Shown here: piece after piece, positions 1 through 9,143 of the stretch | Layout of the letters: each line of letters starts with the position of its first letter | Position numbering within the stretch: the first letter of the stretch is position 1 | Assembly (NCBI GenBank): GCA_035650075.1 | Contig: DASRII010000229.1 | Location: 1 to 64,000, forward strand | DNA from: DASSUC01 sp035650075 | Lineage (GTDB): Bacteria > Actinomycetota > Actinomycetes > Mycobacteriales > Micromonosporaceae | Reading direction: 5' to 3' | Length of the DNA: 64,000 nucleotides | Translations under genes and position numbers: made by a program | The notes under the pieces: model-generated | Databases searched by the model: none | What the model was told of the DNA's origin: nothing | Seen by the model: the letters and a program-made list of their open reading frames with translations, nothing else

Positions 1-1179
1 GCCGACCGGGTCTCCGGGGTCTTCGTGCCGATCGTGATCGCCTTGGCGGTGGGCACGCTCGGGTTCTGGCTGGGCACCGGCGGGGCGGTGGGGGCGGCGT
101 TCACGGCCGCCGTCGCCGTACTGATCATTGCCTGCCCGTGCGCGCTCGGGCTGGCGACGCCGACGGCGCTGCTGGTGGGCACCGGGCGCGGGGCGCAGCT
201 CGGCATCCTGATCAAGGGGCCCGAGGTGCTGGAGTCCACGAAGAAGGTGGACACGGTGGTGCTGGACAAGACCGGCACGGTCACGACCGGCCGGATGTCC
301 CTTGTGGACACTGTTCCCGCCGATGGACTGTCCGATGTGGACGTACTGCGGCGGGCCGGTGCGCTCGAGCACGCCTCGGAGCATCCGATCGCGCGGGCCA
401 TCGCCGAGGCGGCCGCCGAACGGGTCGGCGACCTGCCGCCGGTCGTAAGCTTCGCCAACTCGGCGGGCCTGGGGGTGACCGGCACGGTCGACGGTACGCC
501 GGTCGTGGTGGGCCGCCCGGCGATGCTGGCCGAGGGTGGCTTCGCGCTACCGGACCGGCTCGCGGAGGCCATCGATGCCGCGCTGGCCGAGGGGCGAACC
601 CCGGTGGCCGTCGGCTGGGACGGCGCCGTCCGAGGCGTGCTGGTCGTCGCCGACACCGTCAAGCCGACCAGCGCCGAGGCCGTCCGACGGCTGCGCGAGC
701 TGGGCCTGACACCGGTATTGCTGACCGGGGACAACGCCGCCGCGGCTCAGGCTGTGGCCGCGCGGGTCGGGATCACCGAGGTGGTGGCGGAGGTCCTGCC
801 AGCGGGCAAGGTCGACACCGTCCGGAAGCTACAGGAACAGGGCCGGGTCGTCGCGATGGTCGGCGACGGGGTCAACGACGCGGCCGCCCTCGCCCAGGCC
901 GACCTCGGGCTGGCCATGGGCACCGGTACCGACGTCGCGATCGAGGCGTCCGACCTCACCCTGGTCCGGGGCGACCTGCGGGTGGCGGCGGACGCGATCC
1001 GGCTCTCCCGGCGCACCCTGGCCACGATCAAGGCCAACCTGTTCTGGGCGTTCGCCTACAACGTGGCGGCGCTGCCGCTGGCCGCCGCCGGCCTGCTCCA
1101 GCCGATGGTCGCCGGGGCGGCGATGGCGCTCAGCTCGGTGTTCGTGGTCGGCAACAGCCTGCGCCTGCGCACGTTCTAG
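1..1179 (+). CDS. copA: Copper-exporting P1B-type ATPase, C-terminal part (5' end outside window)
   Basis: The reading frame is open from base 1, so the start and the N-terminal metal-binding and A domains lie upstream; 392 residues are visible. They show the Cys-Pro-Cys metal site in a membrane helix (visible residues about 45-47), the phosphorylation motif DKTGT (about 89), the SEHP motif that binds ATP in heavy-metal pumps, the hinge GDGVNDAAAL, and a last helix pair carrying Tyr-Asn and MALSS. In the family the CPC plus YN plus MxxSS set marks monovalent copper pumps, so Cu(I) export across the plasma membrane is the likely role. The stop codon shares the palindrome CTAG with the stop of the convergent next gene. 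Family certain; Cu(I) rather than another soft metal is inferred from the helix motifs. Confidence 0.93.
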   Translation, partial: ADRVSGVFVPIVIALAVGTLGFWLGTGGAVGAAFTAAVAVLIIACPCALGLATPTALLVGTGRGAQLGILIKGPEVLESTKKVDTVVLDKTGTVTTGRMSLVDTVPADGLSDVDVLRRAGALEHASEHPIARAIAEAAAERVGDLPPVVSFANSAGLGVTGTVDGTPVVVGRPAMLAEGGFALPDRLAEAIDAALAEGRTPVAVGWDGAVRGVLVVADTVKPTSAEAVRRLRELGLTPVLLTGDNAAAAQAVAARVGITEVVAEVLPAGKVDTVRKLQEQGRVVAMVGDGVNDAAALAQADLGLAMGTGTDVAIEASDLTLVRGDLRVAADAIRLSRRTLATIKANLFWAFAYNVAALPLAAAGLLQPMVAGAAMALSSVFVVGNSLRLRTF

Positions 1180-2201
1180 TACACGGATAAGTGGACGTGG
1201 TTCGTATGCATCGAGGCCGGATCGCAGCAACCGCTGTACGACTTCCAGCCCGAGCTCGGTAGCCAGATCCGCCGGTACCAGATCACGTACAACACGCCGA
1301 GCCGGCTCGCGTTGTAGATGTAGAACGCGGCGAGGTTGTTGCCGTACGTCTTGTCGCCCCCGGTGGCCGTCCCGCCGAACCCGTTGACCTGGGCCGCGTG
1401 GTCGCAGGCCTTGCCCTTCGGATGCTCGCCGGAGCTGCCGTTGCGGAAACACGACGTGTACCGCTGGAACCCGGCCCTGCGAGCCTCGGTGTACGCGTGG
1501 AGCAGGCGCGGCGAGACGCACCCGGAGGTGGTCGGATCTGGCAGCGAGCAGCCCTGGGCCGGCCAGGATCCGTCCGAGTTGCGTGGGGCGGCCGCGGCCA
1601 GCCGGATACCGGTGGTCGGTATCCCAGGGTCCACGACGTTGGACTGGGCGCGCGCCTCGTCGGCCACCGCGTCGGCGAGCACCTTTTCGGCGTCCTTCTT
1701 GCGCTGCGCCATGACGGCCAACTGTTGCTGCTGCTGGCGTACCTCGTTGTCGATGGCCGCCTTGGCCCGTTCGGCGCGCTGGCGGGTCTCGGTCAGCTGC
1801 TGTACCGCGGCGTTCTCGTTGGCGGCCACCGAGTTCAGCGCGAGCGCCCGGTCCAACAGCGTCTCCGGGGAGTCGGCGCCTATCAGCGCGGCCAGCGTGC
1901 CGACGCGGCCGGTGCGGTACGCCACCGCCGCGATCTCGCCGACGACCCGCGTGCGGGCGACCAGGTCGGACTCGATCGTCGTCAGCTCGAACGTCAGCTC
2001 CCGCTGCCGTTTCCGGGACCGCTCCAACGCCGCCGTAGCGTCGAGGTAGCCCCTCGACGCGGCCGCGAGCTGGTCGCGGAACGCGGCGGTACCGCCTTCG
2101 TCGTCCGGTTCGGCGGCGGCCGCCGCCGGTGCGGCGAGTCCCGTCAGGATCATGAGGGCAGCAAGCATCGCCGCTATGAGCGCCGGTCGTCGCATGGACA
2201 T
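1176..2201 (-). CDS. Secreted coiled-coil protein with M15-like C-terminal domain (cell-wall hydrolase candidate)
   Basis: 341 aa. An N-terminal Sec signal (about residues 1-29, hydrophobic core ending in Ala-rich AAAAA) precedes a long Ala/Glu/Gln/Arg-rich coiled coil (about 45-195). The C-terminal domain (about 210-341) has HPKGKACDH, giving His-x6-Asp as in M15 D-Ala-D-Ala carboxypeptidase-like zinc sites, and ends with HTNHVHLSVY. This domain resembles the ARB-07466-like C-terminal domain common in actinobacterial exported proteins; I do not see the usual catalytic Glu, so enzyme activity is uncertain. Six cysteines near the C-terminus suggest disulphides. A c-di-AMP riboswitch sits directly upstream, a usual control of actinobacterial wall hydrolases, which supports a peptidoglycan role. 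The ATG follows a GGAAGG ribosome-binding site. Confidence 0.8.
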   Translation of the reverse strand: MSMRRPALIAAMLAALMILTGLAAPAAAAAEPDDEGGTAAFRDQLAAASRGYLDATAALERSRKRQRELTFELTTIESDLVARTRVVGEIAAVAYRTGRVGTLAALIGADSPETLLDRALALNSVAANENAAVQQLTETRQRAERAKAAIDNEVRQQQQQLAVMAQRKKDAEKVLADAVADEARAQSNVVDPGIPTTGIRLAAAAPRNSDGSWPAQGCSLPDPTTSGCVSPRLLHAYTEARRAGFQRYTSCFRNGSSGEHPKGKACDHAAQVNGFGGTATGGDKTYGNNLAAFYIYNASRLGVLYVIWYRRIWLPSSGWKSYSGCCDPASMHTNHVHLSVY

Positions 2202-2214
2202 GTTCCTTCCCCAC

Positions 2215-2329
2215 GCCGCCGACCGAGTTAGCTGACGGGTTCGGGACGGAACGATCCCTACCGCGGTTTCGCGGATTCACCCCAGGTGGTGCGGTGGTTC
2301 CCCGGCACGCCCGCAGGCGTTTAGGCGGC
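2215..2329 (-). promoter_or_regulatory. c-di-AMP riboswitch (ydaO-yuaA class)
   Basis: Read on the minus strand, the leader holds the diagnostic blocks of the class in order: GCCGGGGAACC, GGGGTGAATCC, then CCGCGGTAGGG, then CGAACCCGTCAGCTAAC. GCCGCC (2324-2329) can pair with GGCGGC (2215-2220) to close P1. It ends about 14 nt before the start of the secreted coiled-coil protein. In this class c-di-AMP binding usually turns expression off. The remaining gap (2330-2460) shows nothing I can name and presumably carries the promoter. Confidence 0.9.
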
Positions 2330-2460
2330 AGCCAGCCGTCGACACCGGGGGGCGTCGCCAGACGGCGGCCGACGACGAGAGTACCGGGGCACGGAAGTCG
2401 CTGCCAGGGAAGTCGGAACGTTGGCACATGTACATATCAGGCCACGTACGGGCGAAAGGG

Positions 2461-4614
2461 TCACGGTGTGGGGCTCGTACCGCCGCCGTTGGTCGGTCCG
2501 GTCGTCGGGGCCGGCTCGGGCTCGGTCGTCGGCCCGCTCGTCGGTTGGGGCTCGCCGGACGGCTCGGTCGTCGGTACCCCCGTCTGGTCCGGCGTCGGAG
2601 TGCCCTCGGGCCGGAAGATGTCGAACAGGCCCGGCGGCCGTGGCTCGCGCGGAATGTCCAGGCCCGGCGGATGGCCGGGCTCCCCACCGCCGAGGAGCAG
2701 AACGGCGGCCACCAGCGCGACGGCCGCCGTGGCGACCCCACCGCCGACGTAGTACGGCAGCATCGCGGCGGTCCGCTCCCGACGCAGCTCGGCCCGGCGG
2801 CGGCGTTCCAGCTCCGGCGTCAGAACCGTACGCACGTTGAGGTACGACATCATCGGCGCGGACGCGTAGACCATCCCCTGCCAGGCGAACAGCGCGCCGA
2901 GGAACAGGGCCGGCAAGCCCTGGGTGACCAGTACCGCGATGCCGGCCCCCCACAGCAGCACCGCCAGCACGGTCTCGGACCGCGCGTCGCGGATGGCCGT
3001 CCACAGTGTCTGGCGGTCGCGTTCCTTCGGGGTACGCAGGAAGACGGCCTTCGACCGGATCAGGCCCTGCAAGGTGGCGATCGCGACGGTCCACGACACG
3101 GACAGCCAGTTCAGCAACGCCAGGAACGAGCGGCGCAACCCGATGCCGGTACGAAGGCGCAGCGACCACAGGGCCCGCAACAGACCCGAGGTGAGCAGGG
3201 CCGCCGGCAGCAGCACGAGTGCGCCCTGCAGCGGCCGGAACGGCAGGCTCTGGTTCGCCAGCACGAGGTACGCCGTCACGAGCAGCACCGCGGTGAAGCC
3301 GAGGTAGAGCAGGTCGTTGAACCACACCAGGCCGGTACCGAACAGGTAGTCCAACCGCTGCCCCAGCGTCAGCCGGCTGCCCCGCCGTCGCGGCAACGGC
3401 AGCATGTCGCGCAGGTGCCGGCGCAGGATCTGGATGCCGCCGAAGCACCAGCGGAACCGCTGGCTCTTGAACGTCGCGAACGTCAGCGGCATGACGCCCT
3501 GGCCGTACGGCTGTTCGACGTACACCCCCTGGTACCCGGCCCGGAGCATCCGCAGCGAGGTCTCGGAGTCCTCGGTGATGCACCACTCCGGCCAGCCGCC
3601 GAGGTCCTCGAGCACGCGGCGGCGCAGCAGGCCCATCGTGCCGGCGAAGATGATGGAGTTGCGCTGCTCCCGCGACGGCATCGAGGCCCGGAAGAAGTAG
3701 GTGTACGCGTCATAGCACGCGGTCAGGTACGGGTCGGAGGCGTACTCCCGGTAGTCCTGCGGGCTCTGTACGAACGCGACGCTCGGGTCGGCGAAGTAAC
3801 CCACCATGTTTCGCAGGTAGCCCGGATCGACGACGTAGTCGGCGTCGACCACGCCGACCAGCTCGGTATCGGGGTCGAGGTGCCGCGCGTGCACCTGGTT
3901 GAGCGCACCGGCCTTGAAGCCCGGACCCTCGACGTGCACGAACCGGACGCCCGGGCGAGTCTCGCAGTACTCCGCGACCGGGCGCCACGTCTCGGGATCC
4001 GGCGTGTTGTTGTCGACGACCAGGATCTCGTAGTTCGGGTAGTCGATGCGCTCGAGCGACTCGACCGTCTCGATGACCATGTCGGCCGGCTCGTTGTACG
4101 CCGGCACCTGCAGGCACACCCGCGGCAGGTAGTTCGGGTCCGGCACCGGTACGACCCGGGTCGGCCGGGTGCGGCAGAGCGTGTCGCAGCCCTCGAACGC
4201 GAAGTACCCCGACAGCAGGAGCGCGAAGAGCTCGAGGAGGAACAGCATGACCGAGGCGGCGATGCCGAGCGGCGACAGTCCACTCGCGACAGTCAGGTAG
4301 CCAGCCAGCGCCAGGTAGCCCAGCGCCGCCGTCGCGTAGCTGCCGAGGAACAGCTGCCCGATCGGGTTCCAGTACGGCACGAGAAACACCACGATCGTAC
4401 TGACGACGATCGCGGCGATCGCTCCACTGAGGACGTACGAGGGCACCAGCCGCCATAGGCGCACCGCGATTTCGGCGGTACCGAAGATGACCAGGCCCGA
4501 GAACAGCACACCGAGGATGCGCGACGAGAAGCGTACCCACCGGGCCAGCAGCAGTAGCAGGATGGTGGCCACCGCGAGGATGGCCGTCGCGGTCAGCGCA
4601 ATGGTGGGTAACAC
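2461..4614 (-). CDS. Membrane-embedded family 2 glycosyltransferase (cellulose synthase-like)
   Basis: 717 aa, processive-type GT2. About four hydrophobic segments (residues 1-140) precede a cytosolic GT-A domain with the D,D,D,QxxRW set: VVDNN (about 199-203), DAD (257-259), TED (347-349) and QRFRW (385-389). Further membrane helices follow, then a Pro/Thr/Gly-rich tail of about 75 residues ending GTSPTP. The family polymerises or transfers sugars from a nucleotide sugar and often extrudes the glycan; the polymer is unknown here. The GTG start immediately follows the TGA of the upstream GT4-type glycosyltransferase (TGAGTG), so the two are translationally coupled and probably act in one exopolysaccharide or glycolipid pathway. 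Confidence 0.88.
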   Translation of the reverse strand: MLPTIALTATAILAVATILLLLLARWVRFSSRILGVLFSGLVIFGTAEIAVRLWRLVPSYVLSGAIAAIVVSTIVVFLVPYWNPIGQLFLGSYATAALGYLALAGYLTVASGLSPLGIAASVMLFLLELFALLLSGYFAFEGCDTLCRTRPTRVVPVPDPNYLPRVCLQVPAYNEPADMVIETVESLERIDYPNYEILVVDNNTPDPETWRPVAEYCETRPGVRFVHVEGPGFKAGALNQVHARHLDPDTELVGVVDADYVVDPGYLRNMVGYFADPSVAFVQSPQDYREYASDPYLTACYDAYTYFFRASMPSREQRNSIIFAGTMGLLRRRVLEDLGGWPEWCITEDSETSLRMLRAGYQGVYVEQPYGQGVMPLTFATFKSQRFRWCFGGIQILRRHLRDMLPLPRRRGSRLTLGQRLDYLFGTGLVWFNDLLYLGFTAVLLVTAYLVLANQSLPFRPLQGALVLLPAALLTSGLLRALWSLRLRTGIGLRRSFLALLNWLSVSWTVAIATLQGLIRSKAVFLRTPKERDRQTLWTAIRDARSETVLAVLLWGAGIAVLVTQGLPALFLGALFAWQGMVYASAPMMSYLNVRTVLTPELERRRRAELRRERTAAMLPYYVGGGVATAAVALVAAVLLLGGGEPGHPPGLDIPREPRPPGLFDIFRPEGTPTPDQTGVPTTEPSGEPQPTSGPTTEPEPAPTTGPTNGGGTSPTP

Positions 4615-5838
4615 TCAGGCCGCCGCGGCAGCGGTGCGCGGTGCCGGACTGGGCCGGACGAGCCGGCGCACCCGCTCGTAAACCTCCGTTACTCCTTGCG
4701 CGACAGTCGACCAGGCGTGATGGCTGGCCGCCCGCTGCACCCCCGCGAGGCCGTACCGGCGCCGGCGCGGCGCGTCGGCCAGCAGGCCCCCGACAACCCG
4801 AGCGAGTACGTCCGGGGACGCGGGTGGTACGAGCTGGCCGGTCAGCTCGTCGACGACGGAGTCCCGCAGGCCACCGACCGCCGCGGCGACGACCGGGATG
4901 CCGCAGGCCATCGCCTCGAGCGCGGCCCGCCCGTACGCCGTCCCCTGCGGCGCGCATACCAGCACGTCGGCGGAGCGGTACCAGCCCGGCATGTCCCCGT
5001 ACGGCACGCCGCCGGTCAACCGCAGCCGCTGGTGCACGCGGTCGTTCACCGCGATCGCGCGCAGCCGCGCCGCCTCCGGACCGAGCCCCCGCGACGGTGG
5101 CGGTGGCCGGCCGACGATGACGACCTCGGTGTCGGGCAGGCCGCCCAGCACCCCGACCACGTCGGCGAAGCCGTTGTGCTCGACCAGTTGCCCCACGGCC
5201 AGTACCCGCCGTACGTCCGGGCGCCGCGCCCAGCTCGGTCCCGCCGGTACGAACAACTCACTGTCCACACCGGACGGTACGACGGCCAACAGCCGCGGGT
5301 CGGTGACGATCCGGCGCAGCCGGCGCGCCTCGGCCCGGGACAGGGCCACGACCGCGTCGGCCGTGCGGCTCAGCTCCCGTTCGATACCGGAGCGGAACAC
5401 CGCGGCGGTGTCGGCCGGCGACGGTGGGTCCCCGCCGGCCCCGTGCAACGTCACGATGGTCGGCCGGCGCCGGGCAGCCCGGGCGACGAGCGCGGCCATG
5501 CCGGCCGGCCAGCCGTGGCCGTGGACCACGTCCGGGCACCAGCCGGTACGCCACGACGCCTCGAGCCACCTCCCGAACGGGTTCGGGAACTGCAACTGTT
5601 CGGAAGCCGGTACCAGCCCGGGCGGGCCGACCGGCACATTGACCAACGTCACGCCCGACGCGCAACGGACGCTGTCCGGTTGACCGGGGCTGCAGCGGCG
5701 GGCGTACACCCGAACGTCGTGACCGAGCGCGGCCAGCGCGGCCGCCAGCTCGGTCACGTGCACAGCCGGGCCGGTCGGCGTATCACGGTAATAGGCGCCG
5801 ACCGGCCGCACATCCCCCGTGATCATCGCGACTCTCAT
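4615..5838 (-). CDS. GT4-type retaining glycosyltransferase
   Basis: 407 aa, GT-B fold. The Rossmann N-terminus MRVAMITGDV leads to the acceptor-side domain with VVHGHGWPAG; the donor domain has VLAVGQLVEHNGFADVV and the C-terminal nucleotide-sugar motif around EAMACGIPVVAAAVGG (Glu of the EX7E signature). The start chosen is the ATG at 5838, which has AGGA six bases upstream and opens a typical Rossmann strand; the frame extends 14 codons further but that part is not conserved-looking. It is the first gene of the two-gene glycosyltransferase unit. Substrate not predictable. Confidence 0.88.
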   Translation of the reverse strand: MRVAMITGDVRPVGAYYRDTPTGPAVHVTELAAALAALGHDVRVYARRCSPGQPDSVRCASGVTLVNVPVGPPGLVPASEQLQFPNPFGRWLEASWRTGWCPDVVHGHGWPAGMAALVARAARRRPTIVTLHGAGGDPPSPADTAAVFRSGIERELSRTADAVVALSRAEARRLRRIVTDPRLLAVVPSGVDSELFVPAGPSWARRPDVRRVLAVGQLVEHNGFADVVGVLGGLPDTEVVIVGRPPPPSRGLGPEAARLRAIAVNDRVHQRLRLTGGVPYGDMPGWYRSADVLVCAPQGTAYGRAALEAMACGIPVVAAAVGGLRDSVVDELTGQLVPPASPDVLARVVGGLLADAPRRRRYGLAGVQRAASHHAWSTVAQGVTEVYERVRRLVRPSPAPRTAAAAA

Positions 5839-5885
5839 TGGTCCTACGTTTTCCCGCGGAACCGGCGGCCAAACCCGCAATCGTG

Positions 5886-8633
5886 CTATGTCAGTCGCGC
5901 GCGGACCTGATCAGCGTCGATATGTTCGAGATCCAGCAGGATCGTCAACGCTTGCTGCCAAGCGTCCCGGGCGGCGTCGGGTTCGGCGGCGGCAAGCAGG
6001 GCGTCCCCGAGGTGGGTCAGCGTCGACGCCTCCTCGTACCGGTCGCCGAGATCCCGGTACAGATCGATGGCTCGTCGATAGCAGTCGGCGGCCCGGTCGT
6101 GCTCGCCGAGCTGGTGGTGCACGAAGCCGAGGCTGTCCCAGGCGCCGGCTTCCTGGTCCGCGTCGCCCAGCTCCCGGTGCAGGGCCAGCGCCTGTTCGCA
6201 GGCGGCGAGGCCGGCCCGGTGGTCGCCCAGCTCGGCGTGGCTCATCCCGATGTTGTTGAGCGCGGTAGCCTGCCCGGCCTTGTGCCCGGCCGCCCGGTAG
6301 AGGTCGAGGGCCTGCTGCGCGTGGTCGAGCGCCTCGCCGTAGCGGTCCTCGAGCGAGGACGCCCAGCCCAGGTCGAGCCACGTGTCGGCCTGGCGGACGA
6401 GGTCGCCGATGCGGCGGTACCAGTCCAGCGACTGCTTCAGCTCGATGCCGGCCTCCTCGGAGCGACCCAGCCGCAGGAGCGGCCAGGCCAGGCCGCGATG
6501 CGCCGTCGCCTCCAGCATCGGATCGGCCAGCCGCCGCGCGGCGTCGACCGCCGCCTGCCAGGTCGCGGCCCACTCCCGCCAGTGCCCCTGCCGGTTGAGG
6601 TAGGTGGTCAGCGTCCAGGCGAGCTGCCACACGTGCGTGTCCATGCCGGTAGCCGCCGCCTGGTCGACGGCCCGCAGCAGCACGCGGTGTTCCGCGGTGA
6701 ACCACGCCAGAGCCTCGTGGTGGTCCACCGGCTGTTCCGGCGTGACGCCGTGCCGGGGGCGGTCCAGTGTGATCGCGTCGCGGTGCGGGTTGAGCAGGCG
6801 CGCGGCGGCGAAAGCGGTGTGCAGGTAGTGGTCCAGCGCCCGCACGACAGCGGCCCGGCGCCGCGCCTGTGGGTCGGCGCGCTCGGCCTGCTCGATCGCG
6901 TAGGCGCGGAGCAGGTCGTGGAAGCCGTACCGGTCCGGGAGGTGCTCGACGATCAGGTGGGCCTCGGTCAGTTCGGTCAGCAGCGGCCGCACGTCGCGCG
7001 GCGCGATCTTCGCGACACTGGCCGCCGCGGCCGCCGAGATGTCCGGACCGCCGTGCAGCCCGAGCAGCCGGAACAGCCGCGCCGCCGCGGCGCCGAGCGC
7101 CCGGTAGGACCAGAAGAACACCGCCCGGACGTCGGTCGCCGGGTCGCCCGCCGCGAGCACGTCCAACCGGTCGCGGCCGCCGCCCAGCTCGGTCGCGAGC
7201 GTCCGCAGGTCGAAACGGGGGTACGCCGCGGCGCGAGCCGCCACGATCGCGAGCGCGAGCGGCAGCCGGTCGCACTGGTCCACGATCTCGGTGATCGCCT
7301 CGGGCTCGGCGGCCACCCGGTCGAGGCCGAGCCGGCTCGCCAGCAGCTGCCGGCAGTCCGCGGCGCTGGGCAGGTCCAACGTCAGCGGGCGGGCCCCTTC
7401 CGTGGCCACCACGCTGGTGAGCAGGTTGCGGCTGGTGATCAGCACCTGGCTGCCGGGCGCGCCGGGCAGCAGCGGACGGACCTGCTCGGCGTCGCGGGCG
7501 TTGTCCAGCACGACGAGGATCCGCCGATCGGCGACCAGACTGCGGTACCGGGCCACCTGCGCGTCCAGCCCGACCGGGATCCGCTCCGGAGGGACCCCGA
7601 GCGCGTCCAGGAATCCGCGTACCGCCTCGGCCGGGCTCGTCGTCGCGCCGCTCGGGTCGAAGCCGCGCAGGTTCACGTAGAGCTGCCCGTCGGGGTATCT
7701 CATGGCGGCTCTATGCGCCCAGTGCACGGCCAGCGATGTCTTGCCCACGCCGGCGGTACCCGAGATCACGGTCACTCCGGTGGGGACCGCGTCCAGCTCC
7801 GCCAGCTCCTGCTCCCGGCCGGCGAACGACGGCACCGCCGGTGGCAACTGCGCCGGTACCGGCAACGACGCGCCGCGCACGGCAACCGATCGCGGGGGCG
7901 GATCCAGGGTCCGGTCCTGGCGCAGGATCGCCGCGTACAGCTCGCGCAGCCCCGGCCCGGGCACGATGCCCAGCTCCCCGTCGAGCGCGCGCCGCAACCG
8001 GTCGTACGCGGCCAGCGCATCGGCCTGCCGGCCGGTGCGGTACAGCGCGAGGATCAGTTGCCCGTGCAGTTGCTCGTCGAGCGGGTGGTCGGCGGCCAGC
8101 CGGGCGATGTCCGCCACGAGGCCCGCGTGCTCACCGAGCGCCAGCCGGGCGTCGATCAGCGCCCGCTTGGTCTGCAGCCAGAGCTGGTAGAGGCGCAAGG
8201 CCTGCTCGTCGAACCACGGCAGCGCGGCGACGTCCGCCAGCGCCCTGCCGCGCCACAGGTCCAGGGCGGACTGCAGGTGCCGCGCACGCTCGTTGCCGTC
8301 GGTGGCCTGCCCGCCCAGCCGGATCAGGCGTTCGGCGACCTGCACGTCGGTGCCGTCGGGACCAAGCTCGAGGAGGTAGCCGGGCGGCCGGGCCACGATC
8401 GCCGCCCGGTCCCCGAGCACCTGGCGCAGGTGGGAGATGTGCCGCTGCAACGTGTTGACGACGGTCGACGGGGTGTCGTCGGCCCAGACGGCGTCGACGA
8501 GTCGGTCGGTACCGACGATCGCGCCGCGGTGCAGGGCGAGGACCGCGAGAACGGCCTTACGGCGCAACCCGGTCACCGGTCGCGGCGCGCCGTCGACCAG
8601 CACGTCCACCGGGCCGAGCAGCCTCACCTGCAC
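5886..8633 (-). CDS. SARP/AfsR-type regulator: winged helix, BTAD, NB-ARC and TPR
   Basis: 915 aa. OmpR-like winged helix (about 1-95, RLLGPVDVLVDG), bacterial transcriptional activator domain (about 95-240, DLWRGRALADV), NB-ARC STAND ATPase with Walker A GTAGVGKTS (about 292-300) and Walker B RRILVVLDNARD, then a TPR array (about 640-905). Family members activate secondary-metabolite or differentiation genes, with the ATPase/TPR part sensing an unknown signal. GTG start (GTGCAGGTG) lies 3 bp after the stop of the cupin gene, so the two are probably co-transcribed. Its NB-ARC region is closely similar to that of the regulator at 51.3 kb, suggesting duplication. Target genes unknown; the nearby glycosyltransferases or sulfonate genes are only possibilities. 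Confidence 0.9.
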   Translation of the reverse strand: MQVRLLGPVDVLVDGAPRPVTGLRRKAVLAVLALHRGAIVGTDRLVDAVWADDTPSTVVNTLQRHISHLRQVLGDRAAIVARPPGYLLELGPDGTDVQVAERLIRLGGQATDGNERARHLQSALDLWRGRALADVAALPWFDEQALRLYQLWLQTKRALIDARLALGEHAGLVADIARLAADHPLDEQLHGQLILALYRTGRQADALAAYDRLRRALDGELGIVPGPGLRELYAAILRQDRTLDPPPRSVAVRGASLPVPAQLPPAVPSFAGREQELAELDAVPTGVTVISGTAGVGKTSLAVHWAHRAAMRYPDGQLYVNLRGFDPSGATTSPAEAVRGFLDALGVPPERIPVGLDAQVARYRSLVADRRILVVLDNARDAEQVRPLLPGAPGSQVLITSRNLLTSVVATEGARPLTLDLPSAADCRQLLASRLGLDRVAAEPEAITEIVDQCDRLPLALAIVAARAAAYPRFDLRTLATELGGGRDRLDVLAAGDPATDVRAVFFWSYRALGAAAARLFRLLGLHGGPDISAAAAASVAKIAPRDVRPLLTELTEAHLIVEHLPDRYGFHDLLRAYAIEQAERADPQARRRAAVVRALDHYLHTAFAAARLLNPHRDAITLDRPRHGVTPEQPVDHHEALAWFTAEHRVLLRAVDQAAATGMDTHVWQLAWTLTTYLNRQGHWREWAATWQAAVDAARRLADPMLEATAHRGLAWPLLRLGRSEEAGIELKQSLDWYRRIGDLVRQADTWLDLGWASSLEDRYGEALDHAQQALDLYRAAGHKAGQATALNNIGMSHAELGDHRAGLAACEQALALHRELGDADQEAGAWDSLGFVHHQLGEHDRAADCYRRAIDLYRDLGDRYEEASTLTHLGDALLAAAEPDAARDAWQQALTILLDLEHIDADQVRARLT

Positions 8634-8636
8634 GGG

Positions 8637-9119
8637 TCACTCGGCTCGGTACTGATCATGCTCCGCGAAGAACGCCGTCCACTGGTCCTCGGTCATCGTC
8701 CGGCCGGTGTCCCGGATGTCCGCCAGCTCGTGGAAGTACTTCTCCCGCGGCGCGCCCGGGGCGAACAGGATCAGCATCGAGGACGGCTCGTCGCTCAGCG
8801 CGCGGAAGCCGTGTACGCCGCCCATCGGCACGTACAGGAAGTCACCCGGGCCGGCCTTGGTCCAGACCTCGCCGTTGTAGAACTCGACCGTGCCGGACAG
8901 GACGAAGAACGACTCGGAGAACGTCTTGTGGAAGTGAGGGTCCGCGCCACCCGCGTGCGGTGGCATGTTCCACTCGAACAGACCGTACTGCCCCCGAGTC
9001 GCCGAACCGGGCGCCACGAACCGCACGTGCGTGCCGGTCGTGCCGAAGTCGAGCGTGTCCACGCCGTCGCGGGCGTGAAACTCGGCGCTGATCTCGCCGG
9101 TATCGCGCAGATACGTCAC
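8637..9119 (-). CDS. Cupin-domain protein (quercetin dioxygenase-like fold)
   Basis: 160 aa from a GTG start (VTYLRDTGEISAEFH). A single double-stranded beta-helix is clear: PHFHKTFSESFFVLSGTV supplies the two His and one Glu of cupin motif 1, and GDFLYVPMGGVHGFR gives the motif 2 His. Such proteins bind a divalent metal and act as small dioxygenases, isomerases or binding proteins. Only 24 bp separate it from the divergent PLP enzyme gene, so promoters must overlap. It directly precedes the SARP regulator. Start is by fit: no strong Shine-Dalgarno and no in-frame ATG before the conserved region. Confidence 0.8.
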   Translation of the reverse strand: MTYLRDTGEISAEFHARDGVDTLDFGTTGTHVRFVAPGSATRGQYGLFEWNMPPHAGGADPHFHKTFSESFFVLSGTVEFYNGEVWTKAGPGDFLYVPMGGVHGFRALSDEPSSMLILFAPGAPREKYFHELADIRDTGRTMTEDQWTAFFAEHDQYRAE

Positions 9120-9143
9120 CGTATCGACTCTAGTCTTGGGTGT

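Noticed and set aside
829..2427. 532-aa minus-strand frame
   Set aside because: It crosses two real genes and the riboswitch in the wrong frame, with shadow-type composition.
5838..9143. Long open plus-strand frame running into the PLP enzyme gene
   Set aside because: It is antisense to the SARP regulator and cupin genes, rich in Arg/Val/Gly repeats typical of a shadow frame; only the part from 9144 encodes a recognisable protein.
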